Shown here: positions 42,901 to 52,254 of the stretch, piece by piece
How positions within the stretch are numbered: position 1 is the stretch's first letter
Layout: every line of letters starts with the position of its first letter
Assembly: GCA_964036045.1 (NCBI GenBank)
Contig: OZ038402.1
Coordinates: forward strand, 11,985,739 to 12,049,738
Length of the DNA: 64,000 nucleotides
Source of the DNA: Eutreptiella sp. 'Long Island Sound 2002'
Lineage: Eukaryota; Euglenozoa; Euglenophyceae; Eutreptiales; Eutreptiaceae
Direction of reading: 5' to 3'
Made by a program: the position numbers and the translations under genes
Notes under the pieces: generated by a model
Databases searched by the model: none
What the model was told of the DNA's origin: nothing
What the model saw: only the letters and a program-made list of their open reading frames with translations

Positions 42901-43200
42901 GAAAATTCTCGGAAAATTCTCGGAAAATTCTCGGAAAATTCTCGGAAAATTCTCGGAAAATTCTCGGGAAAATCTCGGAAAATTCTCGGAAAATTCTCTG
43001 AAAATTCTCAAAAAATTCTCGGAAAATTCTCGGAAAATTCTCGGAAAATTCTCGGAAAATTCTCAGAAATTCTCGGAAAATTCTCGGAAAATTCTCGGAA
43101 AATTCTCGGAAAATTCTCGGAAAATTCTCGGAAAATTCTCGGAAAATTCTCGGAAAATTCTCGGAAAATTCTCGGAAAATTCTCGGAAAATTGATGGAAA
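40000..43200. repeat. About 1.6-kb tandem duplication in the 11-bp array
   Basis: The rare AAAACCCTCGG variant lies near 40507 and again near 42112, 1605 bp apart. The CTCCG-CTCAG-GCTCGG landmark and what follows it recur at 1594 bp (for example 41025 and 42619). The difference of exactly 11 bp between the two offsets shows that one copy gained or lost a single monomer after duplication. Confidence 0.7.
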
Positions 43201-46200
43201 ATTCTCGGAAAATTCTCGGAAAATTCTCGGAAACTTCTCAATAAATTCTCGGAAAATTTTCGGAAAATGCTCGGAAAATTCTCGAAAAATTCTCGGAAAA
43301 TTCTCGGAAAATTCTCGGAAAATTCTCGGAAAATTCTCAGAAAATTCTCGGAAAATTCTCGGAAAATTGACGGAAAATTCTCGGAAAATTCTCGGAAAAT
43401 TCTCGGAAAATTCTCAGAAAATTCTCGGAAAATTCTGAGAAAATTCTCGGAAAATTCTCGGAAAATTCTCAGAAAATTCTCAGAAAATTCTCGGAAAATT
43501 CTCGGAAAATTCTCGGAAAATTCTCGGAAAATTCTCGGAAAATTCTCGGAAAATTCTCGGAAAATTCTCGGAAAATTCTCGGAAAATTCTCGGAAAATTG
43601 ACGGAAAATTCTTGGAAAATTCTCGGAAAATTCTCGGAAAATTGACGGAAAATTCTCGGAAAATTCTCGGAAAATTCTCGGAAAATTCTCGGAAAATTCT
43701 CGGAAAATTCTCGGAAAATTCTCGGAAAATTCTCGGAAAATTCTCAGAAAATTCTCGGAAAATTGACGGAAAATTCTCGGAAAATTCTCGGAAAATTCTC
43801 GGAAAATTCTCGGAAACTTCTCAATAAATTCTCGGAAAATTTTCGGAAAATGCTCGGAAAATTCTCGAAAAATTCTCGGAAAATTCTCGGAAAATTCTCG
43901 GAAAATTCTCGGAAAATTCTCAGAAAATTCTCGGAAAATTCTCGGAAAATTGACGGAAAATTCTCGGAAAATTCTCGGAAAATTCTCAGAAAATTCTCGG
44001 AAAATTCTGAGAAAATTCTCGGAAAATTCTCGGAAAATTCTCAGAAAATTCTCAGAAAATTCTCGGAAAATTCTCGGAAAATTCTCGGAAAATTCTCGGA
44101 AAATTCTCGGAAAATTCTCGGAAAATTCTCGGAAAATTCTCGGAAAATTGACGGAAAATTCTTGGAAAATTCTCGGAAAATTCTCGGAAAATTGACGGAA
44201 AATTCTCGGAAAATTCTCGGAAAATTCTCGGAAAATTCTCGGAAAATTCTCGGAAAATTCTCGGAAAATTCTCGGAAAATTCTCGGAAAATTCTCAGAAA
44301 ATTCTCGGAAAATTGACGGAAAATTCTCGGAAAATTCTCGGGAAATTCTCGGAAAATTCTCGGAAACTTCTCAATAAATTCTCGGAAAATTTTCGGAAAA
44401 TGCTCGGAAAATTCTCGAAAAATTCTCGGAAAATTCTCGGAAAATTCTCGGAAAATTCTCGGAAAATTCTCAGAAAATTCTCGGAAAATTCTCGGAAAAT
44501 TGACGGAAAATTCTCGGAAAATTCTCGGAAAATTCTCGGAAAATTCTCAGAAAATTCTCGGAAAATTCTGAGAAAATTCTCGGAAAATTCTCGGAAAATT
44601 CTCAAAAAATTCTCGGAAAATTCTCGGAAAATTCTCGGAAAATTCTCGGAAAATTCTCAGAAATTCTCGGAAAATTCTCGGAAAATTCTCGGAAAATTCT
44701 CGGAAAATTCTCGGGAAAATCTCGGAAAATTCTCGGAAAATTCTCAGAAAATTCTCGGAAAATTCTCGGAAAATTGACGGAAAATTCTCGGAAAATTCTC
44801 GGAAAATTCTCGGAAAATTCTCGGAAAATTCTCAGAAAATTCTCAGAAAATTCTCGGAAAATTCTCGGAAAATTCTCGGAAAATTCTCGGAAAATTCTGG
44901 GAAAATTCTCGGAAAATTGACGGAAAATTCTCGGAAAATTCTCAGAAAATTCTCGGAAAATTCTCGGAAAATTCTCGGAAAATTCTCGGAAAACTCTCGG
45001 AAAATTCTCGGAAAATTCTCGGAAAATTCTCGGAAAATTCTCGGAAAATTCTCGGAAAATTCTCGGAAAATTCTCGGAAAATTCTCGGGAAATTCTCAGA
45101 AAATTCTCGGAAAATTCTCGGAAAATTCTCGGAAAATTCTCGGAAAATTCTCGGAAAATTCTCGGAAAATTCTCGGAAAATTCTCGGAAAATTCTCGGAA
45201 AATTCTCGGAAAATTCTCGGAAAATTCTCGGAAAATTCTCGGAAAATTCTCGGAAAATTCTCGGGAAAATCTCGGAAAATTCTCGGAAAATTCTCGGAAA
45301 ATTCTCAGAAAATTCTCGGAAAATTCTCGGGAAATTCTCGGAAAATTCTCGGAAAATTCTCGGAAAATTCTCAGAAAATTCTCGGAAAATTCTCGGAAAA
45401 TTCTCGGAAAATTCTCGGAAAATTCTCGGAAAATTCTCGGAAAATTCTCCGAAAATTCTCAGAAAATTCTCGGAAAATTCTCGGAAAATTCTGAGAAAAT
45501 TCTCGGAAAATTCTCGGAAAATTCTCAAAAAATTCTCGGAAAATTCTCGGAAAATTCTCGGAAAATTCTCGGAAAATTCTCGGAAAATTCTCGGAAAATT
45601 CTCGGAAAATTCTCGGAAAATTCTCGGAAAATTCTCGGAAAATTCTCGGAAAATTCTCGGAAAATTCTCAGAAAATTCTCGGAAAATTCTCGGAAAATTG
45701 ACGGAAAATTCTCGGAAAATTCTCGGAAAATTCTCGGAAAATTCTCAGAAAATTCTCGGAAAATTCCCAGAAAATTCTCGGAAAATTCTCGGAAAATTCT
45801 CAGAAAATTCTCAGAAAATTCTCGGAAAATTCTCGGAAAATTCTCGGAAAATTCTCGGAAAATTCTGGGAAAATTCTCGGAAAATTGACGGAAAATTCTC
45901 GGAAAATTCTCAGAAAATTCTCGGAAAATTCTCGGAAAATTCTCGGAAAATTCTCGGAAAACTCTCGGAAAATTCTCGGAAAATTCTCGGAAAATTCTCG
46001 GAAAATTCTCGGAAAATTCTCGGAAAATTCTCGGAAAATTCTCGGAAAATTCTCGGGAAATTCTCAGAAAATTCTCAGAAAATTCTCGGAAAATTCTCGG
46101 AAAATTCTCGGAAAATTCTCGGAAAATTCTCGGAAAATTCTCGGAAAATTCTCGGAAAATTCTCGGAAAATTCTCGGAAAATTCTCGGAAAATTCTCGGA

Positions 46201-48825
46201 AAATTCTCGGAAAATTCTCGGGAAAATCTCGGAAAATTCTCGGAAAATTCTCGGAAAATTCTCAGAAAATTCTCCGAAAATTCTCGGGAAAATCTCGGAA
46301 AATTCTCGGAAAATTCTCGGAAAATTCTCAGAAAATTCTCGGAAAATTCTCGGAAAATTCTCGGAAAATTCTCGGAAAATTCTCGGAAAATTCTCGGAAA
46401 ATTCTCCGAAAATTCTCAGAAAATTCTCGGAAAATGCTCGGAAAATTCTCGAAAAATTCTCGGAAAATTCTCAGAAAATTCTCGGAAAATTCTCGGAAAA
46501 TTCTCAGAAAATTCTCAGAAAATTCTCGGAAAATTCTCGGAAAATTCTCGGAAAATTCTCGGAAAATTCTCGGAAAATTCTCGGAAAATTCTCGGAAAAT
46601 TCTCGGAAAATTCTCGGAAAATTCCCGGAAAATTGACGGAAAATTCTTGGAAAATTCTCGGAAAATTCTCGGAAAATTGACGGAAAATTCTCGGAAAATT
46701 CTCGGAAAATTCTCGGAAAATTCTCAGAAATTCTCGGAAAATTCTCGGAAAATTCTCGGAAAATTCTCGGAAAATTCTCGGAAAATTCTCGGAAAATTCT
46801 CGGAAAATTCTCGGAAAATTCTCGGAAAATTCTCGGAAAATTCTCGGAAAATTCTCGGAAAATTCTCGGAAATTGGACGGAAAATTCTCGGAAAATTCTC
46901 GGAAAATTCTCGGAAACTTCTCAATAAATTCTCGGAAAATTTTCGGAAAATGCTCGGAAAATTCTCGAAAAATTCTCGGAAAATTCTCGGAAAATTCTCG
47001 GAAAATTCTCGGAAAATTCTCAGAAAATTCTCGGAAAATTCTCGGAAAATTGACGGAAAATTCTCGGAAAATTCTCGGAAAATTCTCGGAAAATTCTCAG
47101 AAAATTCTCGGAAAATTCTGAGAAAATTCTCGGAAAATTCTCGGAAAATTCTCAGAAAATTCTCAGAAAATTCTCGGAAAATTCTCGGAAAATTCTCGGA
47201 AAATTCTCGGAAAATTCTCGGAAAATTCTCGGAAAATTCTCGGAAAATTCTCAGAAAATTCTCGGAAAATTGACGGAAAATTCTCGGAAAATTCTCGGAA
47301 AATTCTCGGAAAATTCTCGGAAACTTCTCAATAAATTCTCGGAAAATTTTCGGAAAATGCTCGGAAAATTCTCGAAAAATTCTCGGAAAATTCTCGGAAA
47401 ATTCTCGGAAAATTCTCGGAAAATTCTCAGAAAATTCTCGGAAAATTCTCGGAAAATTGACGGAAAATTCTCGGAAAATTCTCGGAAAATTCTCGGAAAA
47501 TTCTCAGAAAATTCTCGGAAAATTCTGAGAAAATTCTCGGAAAATTCTCGGAAAATTCTCAGAAAATTCTCAGAAAATTCTCGGAAAATTCTCGGAAAAT
47601 TCTCGGAAAATTCTCGGAAAATTCTGGGAAAATTCTCGGAAAATTGACGGAAAATTCTCGGAAAATTCTCAGAAAATTCTCGGAAAATTCTCGGAAAATT
47701 CTCGGAAAATTCTCGGAAAACTCTCGGAAAATTCTCGGAAAATTCTCGGAAAATTCTCGGAAAATTCTCGGGAAATTCTCAGAAAATTCTCAGAAAATTC
47801 TCGGAAAATTCTCGGAAAATTCTCGGAAAATTCTCGGAAAATTCTCGGAAAATTCTCGGAAAATTCTCGGAAAATTCTCGGAAAATTCTCGGAAAATTCT
47901 CGGAAAATTCTCGGAAAATTCTCGGAAAATTCTCGGAAAATTCTCGGAAAATTCTCGGAAAATTCTCGGGAAAATCTCGGAAAATTCTCGGAAAATTCTC
48001 GGAAAATTCTCAGAAAATTCTCGGAAAATTCTCGGGAAAATCTCGGAAAATTCTCGGAAAATTCTCGGAAAATTCTCAGAAAATTCTCGGAAAATTCTCG
48101 GAAAATTCTCGGAAAATTCTCGGAAAATTCTCGGAAAATTCTCCGAAAATTCTCAGAAAATTCTCGGAAAATGCTCGGAAAATTCTCGAAAAATTCTCGG
48201 AAAATTCTCAGAAAATTCTCGGAAAATTCTCGGAAAATTCTCAGAAAATTCTCAGAAAATTCTCGGAAAATTCTCGGAAAATTCTCGGAAAATTCTCGGA
48301 AAATTCTCGGAAAATTCTCGGAAAATTCTCGGAAAATTCTCGGAAAATTCTCGGAAAATTCCCGGAAAATTGACGGAAAATTCTTGGAAAATTCTCGGAA
48401 AATTCTCGGAAAATTGACGGAAAATTCTCGGAAAATTCTCGGAAAATTCTCGGAAAATTCTCGGAAAATTCTCGGAAAATTCTCGGAAAATTCTCGGAAA
48501 ATTCTCGGGAAAATCTCGGAAAATTCTCGGAAAATTCTCTGAAAATTCTCAAAAAATTCTCGGAAAATTCTCGGAAAATTCTCGGAAAATTCTCGGAAAA
48601 TTCTCAGAAATTCTCGGAAAATTCTCGGAAAATTCTCGGAAAATTCTCGGAAAATTCTCGGAAAATTCTCGGAAAATTCTCGGAAAATTCTCGGAAAATT
48701 CTCGGAAAATTCTCGGAAAATTCTCGGAAAATTGACGGAAAATTCTCGGAAAATTCTCGGAAAATTCTCGGAAACTTCTCAATAAATTCTCGGAAAATTT
48801 TCGGAAAATGCTCGGAAAATTCTCG

Positions 48826-48859
48826 AATCTTAGCTCAGCCGTGCCTGAGCTTTGGTTTT
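48826..48859 (+). repeat. Left 34-bp terminal direct repeat with 7-6-7 dyad
   Basis: This sequence is identical over 34 bp to 53714-53747, with 4888 bp between the two starts. It contains the dyad AGCTCAG-CCGTGC-CTGAGCT at 48832-48851. Two inverted 7-bp arms around a 6-bp spacer is the general layout of core sites used by tyrosine recombinases. It joins the satellite directly on its left, just after TTCTCG. The two A bases at the edge could belong to either side. Confidence 0.9.
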
Positions 48860-49004
48860 GCTCGTCGGGTGGTGTGTGTGTGCGCATGCGTGTGTGCAGT
48901 GAGCCTCTGTACTTGTAGAGCATTTTTGCTTGTTGCCAGCAGACCATAGGTGGTCACACGTAGAGCCTGCTCCGTGACACTTTGGAACGACCCGGTCTGT
49001 GAAT
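48860..49004 (+). promoter_or_regulatory. 5' leader of the retrotransposon
   Basis: This is 145 bp of non-coding sequence between the terminal repeat and the gag ATG. It contains a 27-bp strictly alternating purine-pyrimidine tract (48872-48898) with the palindrome CGCATGCG inside, and a small inverted repeat GACCA-TAGG-TGGTC at 48942-48955. A promoter would be expected in or just upstream of this leader because the element starts here. No TATA box or known promoter motif can be pointed to, so the regulatory role is inferred from position only. Confidence 0.5.
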
Positions 49005-50054
49005 ATGTCAGTTGACGATTTTGCCGTCTTCGCGAAGGGAACAATTTGTTCCCAGTTCATTGATAGCGTTCCCATGCTGGAGATAGCCAGGGCTGCCTCG
49101 CAGGTGGAGATGAAGCTGTCGGTGCTGCTGGAACGCAGGGCAGAGTGGGAGGCTAGTTTCGTCGCCAAGTACGGAATCGAGTTGGGGGAGGTGGGGCTGG
49201 TGAAGATGATCGCCTCGTATTGCGTCATGGCCCAGTGCGACCTGGATGTGGCGTCGCTGGGCTTTGTCAAGGTGGAGGTACCACCCCAACAGCCGCAGAC
49301 GGTGTCGCCAGAGCTTCTGGAGCTCAAGCAGTTGGTTCAGGGACAGGCCCTTGTGATGGAGGGCCTGCGCAAGCAGTTGGAGGCGGTCAGTGCCAAGGCC
49401 GAGGCGGAGTCCAAGAGGAAAATGGCGAAGGTCCCGCCGCTGTGTAAAGCGGAAATCGTGAAGGTGAGGGAGTTGGATTCTAAGCCCCAGTGGGTCTTCG
49501 CCAGCCTTCTCGCGCTGTCCACCTTGTTGTGGCGCAGGGAGGTGCCCCAACACGAATACGTCTCCAAGTACAAGGACAAGGAAAAGTTCACGGACGCCAT
49601 CCTGGACGAGCTGGCGCCGGTGGTGGACGCGGACTCCGCGGACACGGAAGTGTGGCAACTGGAGTCCATGGATGATGACGAACTTACGCGCCTTCGGAGT
49701 TTTGTCCAGGCGGTCTGGACGTTCACGGTGACTAGCCTGTCGGCATACAGGGGCAAGAAGGGCTTGGACCCCGGACCGGTCGGTGAGGGGTCGGACGCGG
49801 CCGAGGATGCGTCCGATGTGCCTGTGCTGTCCGCTGGTTGTACGGGAGCGGCGGAGGAGGAGGTGGTGGGGCGGCGGCTGCAAGCCATGAAGGGTAAGTT
49901 CCGCGTTGAGGGGGGCCGCCGCCTGTACACCGCCAAGCCGGGTGCCGAGCCGATGGACGTCACCAATGCCCCGGTGACAGCGTGTCGGGCATGCAAGAAC
50001 GCTGGGAGGGGAGTGAAACGGCATTGGTTTCACGAGTGCCCCGGCTTTGGCTGA
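49005..50054 (+). CDS. Gag-like protein (ORF1), 349 aa
   Basis: This is the first ORF of the element and the probable nucleocapsid protein that would package element RNA. The ATG at 49005 is preferred over an in-frame GTG two codons upstream because this is a eukaryotic gene. Residues about 101-140 are rich in L, E, K, Q and A in a heptad-like pattern, suggesting a coiled coil for self-assembly. Residues about 205-228 and 261-286 are acidic. The C-terminus has a zinc-knuckle-like cluster, C327-x2-C330-x9-H340-x4-C345, ending in PGFG. The spacing is longer than the retroviral CCHC box (C-x2-C-x4-H-x4-C). The frame ends in a single TGA at 50052-50054, after which the same frame stays open through the recombinase. 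Identification as Gag rests on position, coiled coil and knuckle, not on strong sequence identity. Confidence 0.75.
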   Translation: MSVDDFAVFAKGTICSQFIDSVPMLEIARAASQVEMKLSVLLERRAEWEASFVAKYGIELGEVGLVKMIASYCVMAQCDLDVASLGFVKVEVPPQQPQTVSPELLELKQLVQGQALVMEGLRKQLEAVSAKAEAESKRKMAKVPPLCKAEIVKVRELDSKPQWVFASLLALSTLLWRREVPQHEYVSKYKDKEKFTDAILDELAPVVDADSADTEVWQLESMDDDELTRLRSFVQAVWTFTVTSLSAYRGKKGLDPGPVGEGSDAAEDASDVPVLSAGCTGAAEEEVVGRRLQAMKGKFRVEGGRRLYTAKPGAEPMDVTNAPVTACRACKNAGRGVKRHWFHECPGFG

Positions 50055-50066
50055 TGGGGAAGCTGC
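50046..50066 (+). promoter_or_regulatory. In-frame TGA between gag and YR: candidate readthrough site
   Basis: The gag frame stops at TGA (50052-50054) in the context GGC TGA TGG GGA. The next 494 codons of the same frame are open and encode the recombinase. An ATG overlapping the stop (TGATG, 50054-50056) could allow reinitiation, but that frame ends at 50197 without any domain. Termination suppression would make a Gag-YR fusion. A nonsense mutation in this copy is the competing explanation. Confidence 0.45.
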
Positions 50067-51539
50067 CCCATCCGGCCCATCCCTCCCGAGCCCCGGGGGG
50101 CCTTGGTGGTTCTCGGACCGTCGGACTTCCGGGATGGCGAGGACGTGGTCTGGCGCCTGGTGTGGGCAGCGTGGAGACGGATATGGAAGGAGGATGAGAT
50201 CACCTCCGTGGACGCCCTGCAGGCATCCTCCTGGGCAAAAAGCACCATGGGTACGTATTGTACCCACTTCCGCAAGATGGCCCTCTGGGTGGGCTACACG
50301 CCCACATCCGAGCTTGAACAAGCGGCGTGCCGCTACATTTTCCAGCTATGGGGACTGGGGTACTCGGGAAGCTCCCTCAAGGTCGCAGTATCGGCGTTCC
50401 GGGCGCTGGAGGACATGGGATGGCTGCCCGCGTTCGTCAGTCGCCGGGTCTGGCGCTGTGCCAAGTGGGCGCCCACGGAGCCGGCCCTACGGCCCTACGC
50501 AGGTTTGGACGACCTCCGCAACTTCGCGCTGGCTTGCACGGAGCGACCGCAGTGGACCGTCTATGGGATGGCAGTCCTGGCATTCACCTGCCTTCTGCGG
50601 GTGGGTGAGGCCGCGCCCCTCCGTCGGGGGGGATCCCGGTGTCGGGGATTGGCGTTCCGCACGGTCAAGGTGGCGCCGCGCATCGTGCGCAGGCGACTCG
50701 GGAAGTATGCCCAAGAGTGGCTGGGCTGGCTCGATGCCACGGGGGCCACGTCTGCTGTCGTCGGAGCGCAATTCTGTCCGCAGGGACCAGCTTTCATGCA
50801 GTCGGTCATGGCTGCCGCGTTGGGGGGCAGCGACAACCCCCACGCCAGGTGGCACGCATGGAGGCGAGGGGGCTCCGCGGCCCTGCGATGGTTGGGGCTG
50901 CCCATCAAGTGGCTGGCTTGGTGGGGGCGGTGGCTTTCGGAGACGGTGGCAGTCCACTACGCCGACGCGCCCGACGACTTCGTCGTCACGACCGAGGCTG
51001 TCCTCCCCTGGCCCCCTGACAACCATGCAGGAGAGTTCGTTTGGCGCGCCGTGTCCCTCCGGGACGTTTTCCCGAAGGAGCTCCTGGAGCTCTGTGCCCC
51101 TGATGCCGATGAGCCCCCACAATGGGGAGGTGACGGGGATGGGTCGGCAGGAGGTCGGGGTGGATCGTGCCCTGGGGAGTCCGCGAGTCCTGCCGCTGCG
51201 GGAGCTGCTGGGAGGGAGGACCGGGCTGGCGCACGTGACCCGGGGGCCCCTCCGGCCCTTACGGCTGTTGAGGGGTCCTCAGGACGCGGGCGCCGGCCGC
51301 GGGGAGACGGGGGGGGGGAAGTCATTGATGTGGATGCAGACCCCCCACCTGCCTCCGCAGCAGGCTCCTCCATCAGGCGGCTGCGCATCGCGGCCCGCAG
51401 GACGGGTGAGGTCGCGTCCGTCTTGGGCAAGCGGAAGGCCGCGGGCCCGGCCAGGATTGTGGGTGCGGCTGCCCGAACGGCAATTTCCCGTCGCGTCGGA
51501 GCTGGGTCAGTGGGTGCGGGAGCGCCTTCGGACCGGTGA
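50055..51539 (+). CDS. Tyrosine recombinase (integrase) of the retrotransposon, open for 494 codons after the gag TGA
   Basis: This enzyme would insert circular cDNA by breaking and rejoining DNA through a covalent tyrosine link. Numbering from the TTG codon at 50103 (478 aa to the stop), the N-terminal core-binding region lies at about 35-130. Catalytic residues are R166 (in LLRVGEA), H251 and R254 (HAWR), W277 and nucleophile Y286 (codon 50958-50960). The R254-W277 and W277-Y286 spacings of 23 and 9 match the family, so the active site looks intact. The first in-frame ATG is at 50247, inside the core-binding region, so a start there would remove its first helix. This favours expression by readthrough from gag. 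The tail after about residue 335 is G/A/P-rich, with EVIDVDAD at 406-413 and a basic GKRK at 442-445. That tail overlaps the RT frame. Frame and TGA stop (51537) are clear. Confidence 0.9.
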   Translation, partial: WGSCPIRPIPPEPRGALVVLGPSDFRDGEDVVWRLVWAAWRRIWKEDEITSVDALQASSWAKSTMGTYCTHFRKMALWVGYTPTSELEQAACRYIFQLWGLGYSGSSLKVAVSAFRALEDMGWLPAFVSRRVWRCAKWAPTEPALRPYAGLDDLRNFALACTERPQWTVYGMAVLAFTCLLRVGEAAPLRRGGSRCRGLAFRTVKVAPRIVRRRLGKYAQEWLGWLDATGATSAVVGAQFCPQGPAFMQSVMAAALGGSDNPHARWHAWRRGGSAALRWLGLPIKWLAWWGRWLSETVAVHYADAPDDFVVTTEAVLPWPPDNHAGEFVWRAVSLRDVFPKELLELCAPDADEPPQWGGDGDGSAGGRGGSCPGESASPAAAGAAGREDRAGARDPGAPPALTAVEGSSGRGRRPRGDGGGEVIDVDADPPPASAAGSSIRRLRIAARRTGEVASVLGKRKAAGPARIVGAAARTAISRRVGAGSVGAGAPSDR

Positions 51540-52254
51540 GTGGGACGCCTGGTTGTGCTCCCTGCGGGCTTGTCTGCCCCGCGCACCGCCTGGTTTACTG
51601 GAGCGTCGCCTGTTGCAGTTTCTGGAGTGGGGCAGTGAAGCTGCCCGTGATCTCAGACAGCCGGAGTTTCTGCGAGCCTTGGCTGTGGCTTTGTCCTCAT
51701 TTAGCCCTGAGGTTTGGGAGTCACTCTTGCATGATTCGACGTCGCCCAAATTGCTTATGCAGCGTATCAGGGAGGAGGTATTGGCGCGGGGTTTGGGGCC
51801 GGTGGGGCGTGTGGATATCCCCCGCGAGGTCTGGGATAGTTGTGTGCCGGACGGCTTCGCAGAATTGGTAGGCAGGCAGTTTTCTGGGATAATTCCCCCG
51901 TCGGATGAGGCGGTGGTCATGATGAGGGCATTGCGGGACCAGGGTTTGCTTTTCCCCCTGCCGCCGGGGTCACCTGGGCCCAATGGGGGTGTTTTTGCGA
52001 TACCCAAGACGGAGGAGAAGTGCAGTTTGATTGTCAATCTGGTGCCCCTTAATGCGGAGATGCGGTCTCGGCCGGAGAAGTTCTCCCTCCCCTCTGTGGA
52101 GGTGTTGGCCCTTTTGGCGCAGGTGGCACAGCAAGGGTCCTCCTTTTTCCTCCCCTCTTTTTATGCCCGAGCGCGTTGCATGAGGCCGGTGTGGGATATT
52201 CTGTCCCTGCCGGGGGGGGGGGGGAAGAGCTGTGCATGTGCCACATCGACCTGA
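51103..52254 (+). CDS. Reverse transcriptase, N-terminal part (fingers), frame-disrupted
   Basis: The frame (position modulo 3 = 1) is open across the whole YR region, but only its later part looks like real protein. The start at ATG 51103 (alternative ATG 51109) is a proposal. It would overlap the end of YR by 437 nt; a +1 shift near the YR stop is the alternative. From the proposed start, residues 297-302 read VFAIPK and 309-317 read LIVNLVPLN. These correspond to the RT fingers motifs written V.PK and LD.R.LN in DIRS-type enzymes. The frame then runs into G13 (52212-52224) and a TGA at 52252, just after catalytic motif A would begin. Motif A and the rest continue in the next frame. The product would copy element RNA into DNA only if the two parts are joined by frameshifting. 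Otherwise this copy is broken. Confidence 0.7.
   Translation: MPMSPHNGEVTGMGRQEVGVDRALGSPRVLPLRELLGGRTGLAHVTRGPLRPLRLLRGPQDAGAGRGETGGGKSLMWMQTPHLPPQQAPPSGGCASRPAGRVRSRPSWASGRPRARPGLWVRLPERQFPVASELGQWVRERLRTGEWDAWLCSLRACLPRAPPGLLERRLLQFLEWGSEAARDLRQPEFLRALAVALSSFSPEVWESLLHDSTSPKLLMQRIREEVLARGLGPVGRVDIPREVWDSCVPDGFAELVGRQFSGIIPPSDEAVVMMRALRDQGLLFPLPPGSPGPNGGVFAIPKTEEKCSLIVNLVPLNAEMRSRPEKFSLPSVEVLALLAQVAQQGSSFFLPSFYARARCMRPVWDILSLPGGGGKSCACATST

Larger units (their letters stand above)
11531..48825. repeat. 11-bp satellite array (CTCGGAAAATT), left arm
   Basis: More than 37 kb are built from the 11-bp unit CTCGGAAAATT in one orientation. Common variants are CTCAGAAAATT, CTCCGAAAATT, CTGAGAAAATT, CTTGGAAAATT, GACGGAAAATT, GTCGGAAAATT, CTCGGGAAAAT and a 10-bp CTCAGAAATT. 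Variant combinations recur as landmarks. One is CTTCTCAATAAATTCTCGG followed by ATTTTCGG and AATGCTCGG. Another is ATTCCCGG, GACGG, CTTGG, two plain units, GACGG. These landmarks mark higher-order repeats. The unit has no stop codon in any frame on either strand, so long open frames translating as 11-residue repeats appear everywhere. They end only where variants create TGA or TAA. I see no gene in this stretch. Confidence 0.97.

Noticed and set aside
50054-50197. Reinitiation ORF at the TGATG overlap after gag
   Set aside because: It ends after 47 codons, has no domain and does not lead into YR or RT.
49008-50321. 437-codon - strand open frame opposite gag and YR
   Set aside because: It is an antisense shadow in GC-rich coding sequence with no recognisable domain, while the + strand carries Gag and YR features.
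50047-51102. Upstream part of the RT frame as real coding sequence
   Set aside because: It is W/R/S/G-rich and lies exactly opposite the conserved catalytic part of YR in another frame. There is no ATG at its start. It is best read as a shadow frame.
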